Positions 51,737 through 58,728 of a DNA stretch of 64,000 nt are shown here, piece by piece. The translations under genes and the position numbers were made by a program. Where the stretch lies: contig CAKTNS010000006.1 of NCBI GenBank assembly GCA_934589225.1, positions 4,395-68,394 on the forward strand, in the 5' to 3' direction. The notes below the pieces were generated by a model. The model did no database searches and was not told the origin of the DNA. It was given only the letters and a program-made list of their open reading frames with translations. The DNA comes from an uncultured Oscillospiraceae bacterium. Lineage in GTDB: Bacteria > Bacillota > Clostridia > Oscillospirales > Oscillospiraceae. Position 1 is the stretch's first letter; the number at the start of each line of letters is the position of its first letter.

Positions 51737-52306
51737 CTAATTCTCCTTGCTGTCCAGATATGCCCGCAGCTCTTTCAGCCATCTGGGGACAAGGCTCCCC
51801 ACCGTCCGCAGTTCTCCGTTCCGATACTCCGCCACCAATACAAAGCCGTTGTCGTTGTCGTAGAACTCCGCTTCGTCACAGTAGGGCAGCACCTTAGCAA
51901 CCGCCTCCCAGCGGCCCGCAAAGCGGCGTTCAACATCCTGGGTGGGAATATCATGCCCGCCACGGCGTACCCGGTTGGCGATCCGGGAAACGCTCTCAGC
52001 AGCACTATCCAGACCGATGTAGTACAGCCGCACTTTGTAGCCCTTCTCTACCACTTGCCTGACCGTGGCTTCTGTCTTGCGGCCTGACAGGGTGGTTTCC
52101 TGGGTAAAGCAAACGCCCTTGGCAATGCATTCGTTGATTTTCTTCAAGGCAGCCTTGCCACCCACAAGGGCATTTCCGCCCAGCTCTGCGGTGATTTTGT
52201 CCACATCAATGATCATTCCCAAATCGGTACAGCGTTCTTTCAATACGCCCGTGAAGCTGGATTTCCCAACGCCATTCACACCGCCGATAATTGTATAGGT
52301 TCTCAT
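51737..52306 (-). CDS. Zeta-toxin-like P-loop kinase
   Basis: 189 residues. Walker A GGVNGVGKSSF (residues 8-18), then IDVDKITAELGG and FTQETTLSGRKTEATVRQV. These match the zeta/PezT toxin layout, in which the enzyme phosphorylates a UDP-sugar wall precursor. The preceding gene encodes a small DNA-binding-type protein overlapping by 4 bases (ATGA), as in a toxin-antitoxin operon. Related P-loop proteins of unknown role are an alternative. Confidence 0.75.
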   Translation of the reverse strand: MRTYTIIGGVNGVGKSSFTGVLKERCTDLGMIIDVDKITAELGGNALVGGKAALKKINECIAKGVCFTQETTLSGRKTEATVRQVVEKGYKVRLYYIGLDSAAESVSRIANRVRRGGHDIPTQDVERRFAGRWEAVAKVLPYCDEAEFYDNDNGFVLVAEYRNGELRTVGSLVPRWLKELRAYLDSKEN

Positions 52307-52530
52307 GCCTCTGCCTCCTCTGTGGCATTATCGCCAGGATTGGCGGTATGGTCCCGCTCCATCTTTTCCCGGATCGCCTGCCGGATAAATCCTGCTTTTG
52401 TATATCCGTTGGACGCACAGTGTTTCTCTAGTGCTTCCGCTTCCTCGTTCGGCATAGATAGCTTCACTTGCCGATAATGTTCTTTGATGTATTTATCATT
52501 TGCCTTTCGCTGCGCCTCTGACAAGGCCAT
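52303..52530 (-). CDS. Putative antitoxin (ribbon-helix-helix-like)
   Basis: 75 residues: KLSMPNEEAEALEKHCASNGYTKAGFIRQAIREKM resembles a ribbon-helix-helix fold (beta strand, two helices). A C-terminal acidic tail (NPGDNATEEAEA) could bind the toxin. It is preceded by GGAGGTGGGGG and a good promoter, and coupled to the zeta-like toxin. Classical epsilon antitoxins are unrelated in sequence, so this may be a different pairing. Confidence 0.7.
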   Translation of the reverse strand: MALSEAQRKANDKYIKEHYRQVKLSMPNEEAEALEKHCASNGYTKAGFIRQAIREKMERDHTANPGDNATEEAEA

Positions 52531-52560
52531 CCCCCCACCTCCTGTATATTAGTACCTGTC

Positions 52561-52589
52561 ATACTATCATGCCCAACGGTGGCTGTCAA
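52561..52589 (-). promoter_or_regulatory. Promoter of the toxin-antitoxin operon
   Basis: On the minus strand, TTGACA (52584-52589), 17-base spacer, TAGTAT (52561-52566), about 30 bases upstream of the antitoxin start. Confidence 0.7.
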
Positions 52590-52862
52590 GATACATTGGT
52601 ACAGATATACAGAATTTACATAGAGGATGTTTGGCAGACTGTAGAGAAGCGAGCTCAGACCGAAGCGCAGAAAATAAAGGAGCAAGAGCGATAACTGCTC
52701 CAGGCCGGCCGGAAATCCAGTCGACCCTCTTTCACCACCAACTGACCTTGTAGAAGAAATTATTCTAATTTCGATTGCAGTTGTTCATCATATGTGGTAA
52801 GATAATAAGCAAGATAATCAGCAAGTTGAGGTGCCGTTAAGAAGATAAACACTACTGCATCC

Positions 52863-52898
52863 CCCGGTACTGACCGATCACCAGTACCGGGTATTTTA
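52863..52898. terminator. Orphan hairpin in gene-free gap
   Basis: A perfect 10-bp inverted repeat CCCGGTACTG/CAGTACCGGG (52863-52872 and 52882-52891) followed by TATTTTAAT. The rest of 52590-53001 shows no supportable gene. Confidence 0.5.
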
Positions 52899-53001
52899 AT
52901 GCCCATTTTTCTGACCTTGTGTACAGAGGTCGCTAAGGTGGGCTGTAATTCCACATTTTTCCAGCCTGATTCATTTCAGGCAAGCCAAGGAGGGTATTAC
53001 T

Positions 53002-53121
53002 ATAGCATTTTTCAGCTCTGCAATTACGGCTCTCGGCGCCGGTCTGGGTACCTGGGGAGTAATCAATCTGCTGGAAGGCTCCGGCAACGATAACCCCGGT
53101 GCCAATGCTCATGCGCGGTAA
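53002..53121 (+). pseudogene. Broken Maff2-family gene
   Basis: From codon ATA 53002 the frame reads AFFSSAITALGAGLGTWG and then VINLLEGSGNDNPGA, then stops at 53119-53121. It closely matches the intact Maff2 gene at 61056, but the ATG has become ATA, about six to eight residues are missing near position 10, and the C-terminal half is lost. An AAGGAGG site is still present just upstream. It is a remnant of another conjugation module of the same type. Confidence 0.8.
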
Positions 53122-53196
53122 AGTAACACACATGAATTTGATTGACGGCAGCCCCTATTCCGAAAAACGAAAGTTAAAAATATTTCACTTTCTCTA

Positions 53197-53244
53197 TTGA
53201 CATACGCAAGCAGGAGTGATATATTTATAACATCGCAAGTGCGA
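53197..53244 (+). promoter_or_regulatory. Promoter with dyad operator for membrane/XRE pair
   Basis: TTGACA (53197-53202), 17-base spacer, TATATT (53220-53225), then a dyad TCGCA-AG-TGCGA (53233-53244) just downstream of the -10. The XRE protein encoded by the second gene is a natural candidate to bind it. Confidence 0.65.
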
Positions 53245-53270
53245 AATATATAACACGAGAGGAAAGAAAA

Positions 53271-53687
53271 ATGAATAAAAAAGTATCTTTAAGAGAAATT
53301 GTTGGAACAAAAATAATCTACGCAATCATTCTTGTATCTTACTACTGGATGTGGGCAAGAACAGATTGGAAAGACTGGTATCCAACTTTACAGCATGTAC
53401 TTGCCTGTTTTCTTGCTGCTTTTTTTGCATTTCAGCAAATGAGAATTAAGAAATACAAAAAGGAAGGTGTTGATGAAATGGCAGAGCGAAACTTGAAACG
53501 GTGTGACTCATTTTGTTTGAAGATTTTTGTTGCTGTTATGGTTGTAGTTGCTTGGGGCTGTGCTATTCTTGGTCATGTTAATGCTATCAATATGGGAATG
53601 ATTGGATGGATTATTGTTTTGTCTATTTTTATTTTATCTATCATTCGGACATTGATGTTTGTGATTATAGACAGCAAGGGGGTATGA
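53271..53687 (+). CDS. Four-helix membrane protein of unknown function
   Basis: 138 residues behind GAGAGGAAAG. Four hydrophobic segments (IIYAIILVSYYWMW, VLACFLAAFFAFQQM, IFVAVMVVVAWGCAIL, MIGWIIVLSIFILSIIR). No catalytic motif. Strongly AT-rich compared with flanks. One base before an XRE regulator gene, a common pairing of small membrane protein plus regulator in Firmicutes. Confidence 0.7.
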   Translation: MNKKVSLREIVGTKIIYAIILVSYYWMWARTDWKDWYPTLQHVLACFLAAFFAFQQMRIKKYKKEGVDEMAERNLKRCDSFCLKIFVAVMVVVAWGCAILGHVNAINMGMIGWIIVLSIFILSIIRTLMFVIIDSKGV

Positions 53688-53688
53688 T

Positions 53689-53898
53689 ATGGCTCTTGTT
53701 ACAAAAATCAAAGAATATCGTGAGCAGGCAGGATATAAACAAAGCGAACTGGCAGAGCTTGTTGGTGCAAGACGAGAAACAATCGTTCACCTTGAAAATG
53801 GCAGATATAATCCGTCCCTTAAATTGGCTATGGATATTGCAAAAGTATTCCATGTGACTGTTGAGGACTTGTTTGAATTTGTTGATGAAGAAAAATGA
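53689..53898 (+). CDS. Small XRE-type transcriptional regulator
   Basis: 69 residues, almost entirely a helix-turn-helix domain (KIKEYREQAGYKQSELAELVGARRETIVHLENGRYNPSLKLAMDIAKVF), of the short YozG/Cro class. The GGGGG ribosome site overlaps the end of the membrane-protein gene. It probably autoregulates the operon through the dyad at 53233. Confidence 0.88.
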   Translation: MALVTKIKEYREQAGYKQSELAELVGARRETIVHLENGRYNPSLKLAMDIAKVFHVTVEDLFEFVDEEK

Positions 53899-53920
53899 GC
53901 AGACCCGCTACCGTTAGAAA

Positions 53921-54232
53921 GTCGGGGCCTATTGGCACGGGGACAACTCCATGATGAGCTACTACACGCCCTACAGTGCCTTGCAGGATTTTCTGCGCCA
54001 CTACAACGCCGACAAGAACGAAACCGACAAACTGCCTATGATTCCCTTTCACGGACTGCGGCACACAAAGGCCACCTTGCAGATTGCAGCCGGTACGGAT
54101 GTACGCACAGTATCGGCTATCCTAGGCCACCGAGAGACAAGCACCACAATGAATATCTACAGCCACAGCCTGCAAACTGCAGAACAGGAAGCCGCCGCCA
54201 ATATGGAGCGACTACTTGCAAGGCAAGCATAA
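53921..54232 (+). pseudogene. Tyrosine recombinase, C-terminal remnant
   Basis: From about 53921 the frame encodes YWHGDNSMMSYYTPYSALQD and then the catalytic end PFHGLRHTKATLQIAAG...VSAILGHRETSTTMNIYSH, with the Arg, the two His and the final Tyr of integrases. The N-terminal domain and first catalytic Arg are missing: a stop precedes at 53915. It lies about 120 bases from the tRNA-Thr fragment, the expected position of an integrase next to its attachment site. Confidence 0.8.
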
Positions 54233-54317
54233 ATTTCACACTTGTTAGGCAAATGTTAGGCAGCACCTAAAACAGCCAAAAACCACTTTCTCAAAAAGTT
54301 CTAAAAATACGTTAAAA

Positions 54318-54344
54318 CCCCCGAAACCATCACGGTTTCGGGGG
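54318..54344 (-). terminator. Terminator carried with the tRNA-Thr fragment
   Basis: CCCCCGAAACC (54318-54328) pairs with GGTTTCGGGGG (54334-54344). On the minus strand it is followed by TTTTAAC, just downstream of the tRNA 3' end. Confidence 0.8.
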
Positions 54345-54351
54345 TAATTTC

Positions 54352-54396
54352 TGGAGCTAGTGACCTGACTCGAACAGGCGACCTTCTCATTACGAG
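54352..54396 (-). pseudogene. 3' half of tRNA-Thr(CGT): attachment-site scar
   Basis: The minus strand reads the anticodon loop CTCGTAA, variable loop, T-arm GCCTGTTCGAGTCAGGT, acceptor strand CACTAGC, then TCCA. The upstream side has no D-arm or 5' acceptor strand, so this is not a functional tRNA. It is what remains at one end when a tyrosine integrase recombines into a tRNA 3' end. The surrounding gap 54397-54790 holds no other supportable gene. Confidence 0.75.
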
Positions 54397-54794
54397 CGCA
54401 GGCTAAAGCATTTGGTTTTGTCTCGTAACATGCGAAAAGTTCTGGTATTGCAAGCACTTTTTCGTCTCCAAGGTTTTGTGTCATCCCGTCTTATGGGGTA
54501 TCTTTAGGCCATTTTTGAGAAAAAATAACGCCAAATTAACGCCAAGTTTCCGTCAAGTGCTGTTTCCGAAAAAGTTTCCGGTACTGACAGGCTTGACATC
54601 CCCAACTTTTAAGGGTAGATTCGAGCTTGATTTTCTCAAGTTCAAAAAACGGCAATTCCGAACTTTTACGGAATCTTTTAAGATAATCCCATATTCGTTG
54701 CTTCTGAATAATCCGTTGCCTTCTCTATAAATACAACAGCAGTTTTTCTTTTTTTGATTATACCCTCTGTCACAGTTAATTTCAAGATGAATTT

Positions 54795-54817
54795 AGCACC
54801 CGGTTGGGTGCTTTTTT
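54795..54817 (+). terminator. Hairpin plus T6 just upstream of parB
   Basis: AGCACCC (54795-54801) pairs with GGGTGCT (54806-54812), followed by TTTTTCAT. The parB ribosome site is about 17 bases further on. Same layout as the hairpins at 55750 and 58255. Confidence 0.75.
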
Positions 54818-54846
54818 CATATACACTCTTATGAAAGGAGCCACGC

Positions 54847-55731
54847 ATTATCCCTCGCAAATCCCCTGAATCGATAGGCAGCATCTACAGCATTCCCATC
54901 GACCAACTCCATCCCCACCCGGACAATCCCTTCGGTATCCGGGACGACCCTTCCATGCTGGAACTCATTGAAAGCGTGAAAAAACACGGTGTAATGGTTC
55001 CCGCTATCGCCAGACCGAAGCCGGATGGCGGTTATGAACTGGTTGCCGGTCATCGCCGTCAGAGAGCCAGTCAGCTTGCCGGTTTGGATTCCATGCCGGT
55101 GATCGTGATGAATCTCGATGACAACGACACCATCATCCAGCTCGTTGACAGCAACATCCAGCGCGAAAACATTCTTCCCTCAGAACGTGCAAAAGCCTAT
55201 AAACTCCGCATGGAAGCCATCAAAAAGAAGGCCGGAAGACCCCAAAAGGAGGAAAATCAAAATTCGCCGAAAATTTCGGCGAATTTCCGAAGTGATGATT
55301 CCATCGGAGGATTGGCTGGTGTCAGCGGCGATACGATTCGCAATTATATCTCCCTGACAAATCTGATCCCCGAACTCATGGAAATGGTGGATGAAAAGAA
55401 AATCGCACTCAGCCCTGCCTATCAGATCGCCGCACTCCCCCAGGAAAGTCAGGATCTGCTCCTTGATACCATCGAAAGTGAGCAGGCAACGCCCTCTTTA
55501 TCCCAAGCACAGCGTATTCGTAAGCTGAGCCAATGCGGGAAGCTCGACGAGGATTCCATGCTCCAGATTATGATGGAGCAGAAAAAGCCGGAACGGAATG
55601 ACATTACCCTGTCCGGCGAGAAGCTTCGCAAGTATTTCCCACGCTCCTACTCCCCACAAAGAATCGAAGAAACCATCTTCAAGCTGTTGGATGCCTGGAT
55701 GCGCAAGCGCCAGCGTGACAACAGCAGATGA
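54847..55731 (+). CDS. parB: ParB/Spo0J-family partition protein with apparently non-ATG start
   Basis: The ParB-like sequence (SIPIDQLHPHPDNPFGIRDD) begins well before the first ATG at 54955. The frame opens after a stop at 54832. AAAGGAG (54834-54840) points to ATT 54847 or ATC 54850 as start codon. About 294 residues: ParB nuclease-like domain (GGYELVAGHRRQRASQLAG, DSNIQRENILPSERAKAYKLRMEAIK) and an HTH region (DTIRNYISLTNL). Likely acts in element stability or regulation. Starting at ATG 54955 would remove the conserved N-terminal strand. Confidence 0.82.
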   Translation: MIPRKSPESIGSIYSIPIDQLHPHPDNPFGIRDDPSMLELIESVKKHGVMVPAIARPKPDGGYELVAGHRRQRASQLAGLDSMPVIVMNLDDNDTIIQLVDSNIQRENILPSERAKAYKLRMEAIKKKAGRPQKEENQNSPKISANFRSDDSIGGLAGVSGDTIRNYISLTNLIPELMEMVDEKKIALSPAYQIAALPQESQDLLLDTIESEQATPSLSQAQRIRKLSQCGKLDEDSMLQIMMEQKKPERNDITLSGEKLRKYFPRSYSPQRIEETIFKLLDAWMRKRQRDNSR

Positions 55732-55749
55732 CAATTTCATATTCTCCCA

Positions 55750-55779
55750 GCCTGACAAGCCCCCTTGTCAGGCTTTTTT
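55750..55779 (+). terminator. Hairpin plus T6 between parB and next gene
   Basis: A perfect 10-bp stem GCCTGACAAG/CTTGTCAGGC (55750-55759 and 55764-55773) is followed by T6 and CAT. The next AAAGGAG site is 12 bases beyond. Confidence 0.85.
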
Positions 55780-55810
55780 CATTTCCAAGCAAAGGAGCCA
55801 ATACCCTGCA

Positions 55811-56419
55811 TTGTATATCCGAAACTACACCTATTCTGCCGAGGATGTGGATTGCAAGTTCTGCACAGAAGTTGTCGGACGCAAAGGATGCCGTCAGGAG
55901 ATCTGCCCCTATTATGCGGAGCGGATTGAAGCCGGTGTCATTTCCTACGCAGAAGCAGTCCTTTCGCTGATTTCATCCACAAGCAGTATCCGAAACCGTC
56001 TGCCCGGATTGATTCACAGTTTTCCCGGCTCCCTCTGGGCAGATGAAAAGCACAAAACCAGAATGGAGGTCTTTAATAACCGTCTGGGCTACCTCAAAAG
56101 CAGAAACACTCCCAGCTATTACGCAGTCCTGTATCTTCTGACCTCCAACGATGCCCTGTATCGGCGGACAGCCAACTGTTTTTACCACGGCGGCATTGAC
56201 TTTTCCTATGCCGTTCTTCGCGGCATTTCTCCGCACAACTACGCCCTGTTCTGTGCCGCTAAGGGGCTGCGCCATGCCAGAGGCGTAACAGAATCAGAGC
56301 TTGCCGATCCTATGACAATCGATGCTGAAGCGTTCCGATTGATTATGAACGCCCTGCTGATTGCCAAGTACGGAACCGCCGCATTCAATTTGAAAGGAGG
56401 CATTTCCCATGAGCCGTGA
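55811..56419 (+). CDS. Conserved ICE protein with cysteine cluster, unknown
   Basis: Start uncertain: the frame has no ATG after the hairpin. TTG 55811 lies 13 bases from AAAGGAG. About 202 residues. The N-terminal motif DCKFCTEVVGRKGCRQEICPYY suggests a metal site (four Cys). The rest is helical (YAEAVLSLISSTSSIRNRLPGL, YYAVLYLLTSNDALYRRTANCF). No family recognised. It overlaps the next gene by 11 bases. Confidence 0.65.
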   Translation: MYIRNYTYSAEDVDCKFCTEVVGRKGCRQEICPYYAERIEAGVISYAEAVLSLISSTSSIRNRLPGLIHSFPGSLWADEKHKTRMEVFNNRLGYLKSRNTPSYYAVLYLLTSNDALYRRTANCFYHGGIDFSYAVLRGISPHNYALFCAAKGLRHARGVTESELADPMTIDAEAFRLIMNALLIAKYGTAAFNLKGGISHEP

Positions 56420-56672
56420 TTTTGGCGTTACTGATGGTCATTCCCTCTATTCCCTCCATCGTTACCGCAGCGATGTACGCCACATGGTCATTTTCGATGA
56501 TCTGGTGGAAAAAGAGCATCACCGGGTTCGGCTCTATGTTTCGGCCTCGGTTTACGAAATGATCCGTCAGGCTGAAACCAACGGGCTGCTTCGGATCGTT
56601 CACCACGAAGAAATCGTGGAGGGCTGTTCCGAGCCGGATTCCCCCCGGCGCAGAAAGCACAAACACAAATAA
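56409..56672 (+). CDS. Small ICE protein related to DUF5720
   Basis: 87 residues behind AAAGGAGG. The core RHMVIFDDLVEKEHHRVRLYVS...LLRIVHHEEIVEG parallels the DUF5720-type protein at 58313 (RHMIIFHVLTHD...RMRLFLS...IQIISHAKVVRG), so the two are paralogues in one operon. Basic C-terminal tail. Function unknown. Confidence 0.65.
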   Translation: MSRDFGVTDGHSLYSLHRYRSDVRHMVIFDDLVEKEHHRVRLYVSASVYEMIRQAETNGLLRIVHHEEIVEGCSEPDSPRRRKHKHK

Positions 56673-56694
56673 TCATTGACAGGAGGTTTTTTCC

Positions 56695-57222
56695 ATGAAC
56701 AAAATTGAAAAGCTGCACGAAAGTATCCGCACCCTCTTTCGCACGGAGGGCGAGAAATTCTGCTACACCCCCGGTGAGATTGAACGGCTGGTATGCAGCC
56801 TGAATTATAAGCGGCTGTACAGTGTCTTGTGCGACACAGCGGAGCCTGTCTATGTCTGCTGCGCCGGGGGCGGTATCTGCGATTCCCACCAGTATCACAG
56901 CACCAAGCTGTTCCCGGCAAACGCAACGCTGCTTTGGAGTGATGAGGGTGATCCGCTGGGCGACGATACTATCTCCACTTCCTACTCCAACGAACTTTGG
57001 CTGCTGGAGGACATGACCATCGCTGCCGTCTCCTGCTTCCGTGTCCTCCATTCCGCTGCCAGCTATATCACCGAGTACCGGGAATACAAAGGTGACGAAT
57101 GGCCTGCCCACCTGGTTCCTGTGAACATTCTGGAGCTGTGGCAGGCTCTGATCGATAAGTACCAGGACTGCGGCGATGAAGAACTTGACGCTGCGCTGAA
57201 GGCGATTATCTACGAGCCTTAA
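56695..57222 (+). CDS. Hypothetical ICE protein
   Basis: 175 residues behind GACAGGAGG. Soluble, with a Cys-rich middle (YVCCAGGGICDSHQYHSTKLF) and acidic regions. No signal peptide or membrane segment. I do not recognise the family. Same strand and close spacing to neighbours imply the same operon. Confidence 0.65.
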   Translation: MNKIEKLHESIRTLFRTEGEKFCYTPGEIERLVCSLNYKRLYSVLCDTAEPVYVCCAGGGICDSHQYHSTKLFPANATLLWSDEGDPLGDDTISTSYSNELWLLEDMTIAAVSCFRVLHSAASYITEYREYKGDEWPAHLVPVNILELWQALIDKYQDCGDEELDAALKAIIYEP

Positions 57223-57290
57223 TACATCAGCACCGACTCATTATCAAAATTTAATAAGATTGGAGCGCAGAACGCTTAGAAAAACGCTTT

Positions 57291-57334
57291 GCATGGGAGG
57301 GCATGGACATAAGTTCATGCCCTCCGTGCATTTT
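57291..57334 (+). terminator. Hairpin upstream of DUF6017-type gene
   Basis: GGAGGGCATG (57296-57305) pairs with CATGCCCTCC (57316-57325), with an outer GCA/TGC, followed by ATTTT and then the GGAGGT ribosome site. The right arm could alternatively pair with that ribosome site. Confidence 0.65.
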
Positions 57335-57347
57335 GGAGGTAAATCAA

Positions 57348-58268
57348 ATGGCTGTATTTCGCATTGAAAAGAACAAAAATTATACGGTGATGGCAAACTA
57401 TCACCTTCGGGATATATCTCTTTCGCTCAAAGCCAAGGGGCTGCTGTCGCTGATGCTCTCCCTGCCGGAGGGCTGGGACTATACCACCAAGGGGCTTGCC
57501 TGCATCTGCAAGGACGGTGTGGACAGCATCTGTTCCACGGTCAAAGAGCTGGAAAAAGCCGGATATGTCCAGCGTAGACGGCTCAGAAACGAGCTAGGGC
57601 ATCTCACAGAGATCGAGTACACGATTCTGGAAAAGCCTATCCACACAGCATCTTCGGAGGAATCCGCGCTGCCCGACAGTTCTGCAAAAGCCGGGACCCC
57701 ACCTAAACGGGAAAAGCCAGTTTTGGATTATCCTGTTTTGGACAATCCTGAACTGGCTTTTCCAGAACAGGAGGAACCTGAACAGGAAAATCCCGCCCAA
57801 TTAAATATACAAGAATCAATTACAGAAAAATTAAATACTGATCTATCAAGTAAAGATTCATTCTTTCCTTCTACAGAAGCCGTTCCGGTAAATAGACAGG
57901 TTCCGCTGACAGACGGAAGGACAGAAAGAGAAAGGATCAGAGAGCAGATTGAGTATAAAATTATGCGGGATCGGTATGGTCAGGAGCAGATTGATGAGCT
58001 TGTGGAAATCATGCTGGAGGTTGCCATGAATCGCAGTCCTACGATTCGCATTGGCAGAGAAGCGGAATACGCCACTGCCTATGTTCAGGATCGGTTCTCC
58101 AGAATTACATCCATGCACATTGAGCGTGTCTGCGATGGCATCCGGGATAATCACACTCAGGTGCGAAATACCAAAGCCTACCTTCTAGCGGCACTGTTCA
58201 ATGCCGTTTCCACCCTGGACAGCTACTACACCATGCAGGCAAACAGCGATTTTGGCAGCTCTTTTTGA
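57348..58268 (+). CDS. DUF6017-type replication/HTH protein
   Basis: Start at ATG 57348 behind TTTGGAGGT; 306 residues starting MAVFRIEKNKNYTVMANYHLRD. The N-terminal winged-helix domain (LSLKAKGLLSLMLSLPEGWDYTTKGLACICKDGVDSICSTVKELEKAGYV) resembles RepA_N/DnaD-type replication initiators. An acidic linker with a pseudo-repeat (LDYPVLDNPELAFPEQEEPEQENP) and a C-terminal helical DUF6017-like domain follow. Probably needed for autonomous replication of the excised element. Its stop lies inside the next hairpin. Confidence 0.75.
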   Translation: MAVFRIEKNKNYTVMANYHLRDISLSLKAKGLLSLMLSLPEGWDYTTKGLACICKDGVDSICSTVKELEKAGYVQRRRLRNELGHLTEIEYTILEKPIHTASSEESALPDSSAKAGTPPKREKPVLDYPVLDNPELAFPEQEEPEQENPAQLNIQESITEKLNTDLSSKDSFFPSTEAVPVNRQVPLTDGRTERERIREQIEYKIMRDRYGQEQIDELVEIMLEVAMNRSPTIRIGREAEYATAYVQDRFSRITSMHIERVCDGIRDNHTQVRNTKAYLLAALFNAVSTLDSYYTMQANSDFGSSF

Positions 58269-58279
58269 GCTGCTTTTTT
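58255..58279 (+). terminator. Hairpin plus T6 overlapping a stop codon
   Basis: GCAGCTC (58255-58261) pairs with GAGCTGC (58267-58273), followed by T6 and CAT. The TGA of the upstream gene (58266-58268) is in the stem, so a terminating ribosome would open the hairpin. Confidence 0.75.
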
Positions 58280-58312
58280 CATATCTGGATACCAGCGCAA
58301 GGAGCAAACACA

Positions 58313-58624
58313 ATGTCAAAAAGTAAAACCATTGCCAAGCGGATGGAGGAAGCACGGATTCAGGCCGGTGCCCAGAATTACAAGGGGCATGACTACATGG
58401 ACTTGGCCCGGTTTGATACAAACACCCGGCACATGATCATCTTCCATGTCCTGACCCATGATTCCCCAGTGGGTGACAAAGGCGACAGGATGCGCCTGTT
58501 CCTCTCCGACAAGGGCTATCAGAAAGCATTGGAGAATGAAAAGCACGGGAACATCCAGATTATTTCCCATGCAAAGGTCGTTCGAGGAAATCTGATTTAC
58601 GACCACAAAGACCAGCTTCGGTAA
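58313..58624 (+). CDS. DUF5720-type small ICE protein
   Basis: Start at ATG 58313 behind AAGGAGC; 103 residues. The conserved part YKGHDYMDLARFDTNTRHMIIFHVLTHDSPVG and DRMRLFLSDKGYQKALENEKHG is the pattern of DUF5720 proteins found in ICEs. Paralogue of the gene at 56409. Function unknown. Confidence 0.72.
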   Translation: MSKSKTIAKRMEEARIQAGAQNYKGHDYMDLARFDTNTRHMIIFHVLTHDSPVGDKGDRMRLFLSDKGYQKALENEKHGNIQIISHAKVVRGNLIYDHKDQLR

Positions 58625-58634
58625 AGGAGGTTCT

Positions 58635-58679
58635 ATGAATCTGAAAATTCTGCTGCACCGGCTGGTGGTTCCGCCCTAG
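58635..58679 (+). CDS. 14-residue leader-type ORF upstream of pcfB
   Basis: AAAGGAGG followed by ATG 58635 gives MNLKILLHRLVVPP and a TAG stop. The ribosome site is better than average, and a small AGGG/CCCT dyad follows before the pcfB ribosome site. It may be a leader peptide coupling translation to pcfB control, or the stub of a decayed longer gene. Confidence 0.4.
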   Translation: MNLKILLHRLVVPP

Positions 58680-58728
58680 CAGGGATTGTCTTCTCCCTGA
58701 AAATCCACAGAAAGGAGCGTGATTTTCC

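Larger units (their letters stand above)
51370..54396. mobile_element. Decayed mobile-element island
   Basis: Between the intact chromosomal copper operon and the second ICE lies a patchwork. It includes coding scraps (51459-51735), a toxin-antitoxin pair, a broken Maff2 gene, a membrane/XRE gene pair, the C-terminal end of a tyrosine integrase and a tRNA-Thr 3' fragment with terminator. The integrase end next to a tRNA 3' half is the usual edge of an integrated element. Confidence 0.65.

Noticed and set aside
52760..52954. 64-codon minus-strand frame in the gap before the Maff2 remnant
   Set aside because: The frame crosses a perfect terminator-like hairpin and has no ribosome site. It could be a scrap of an old gene but cannot be supported.
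54476..54730. 84-codon frame after the tRNA-Thr fragment
   Set aside because: No ribosome site, odd composition (Phe/Lys/Pro), and position in an attachment-site scar make it unlikely to be a gene.
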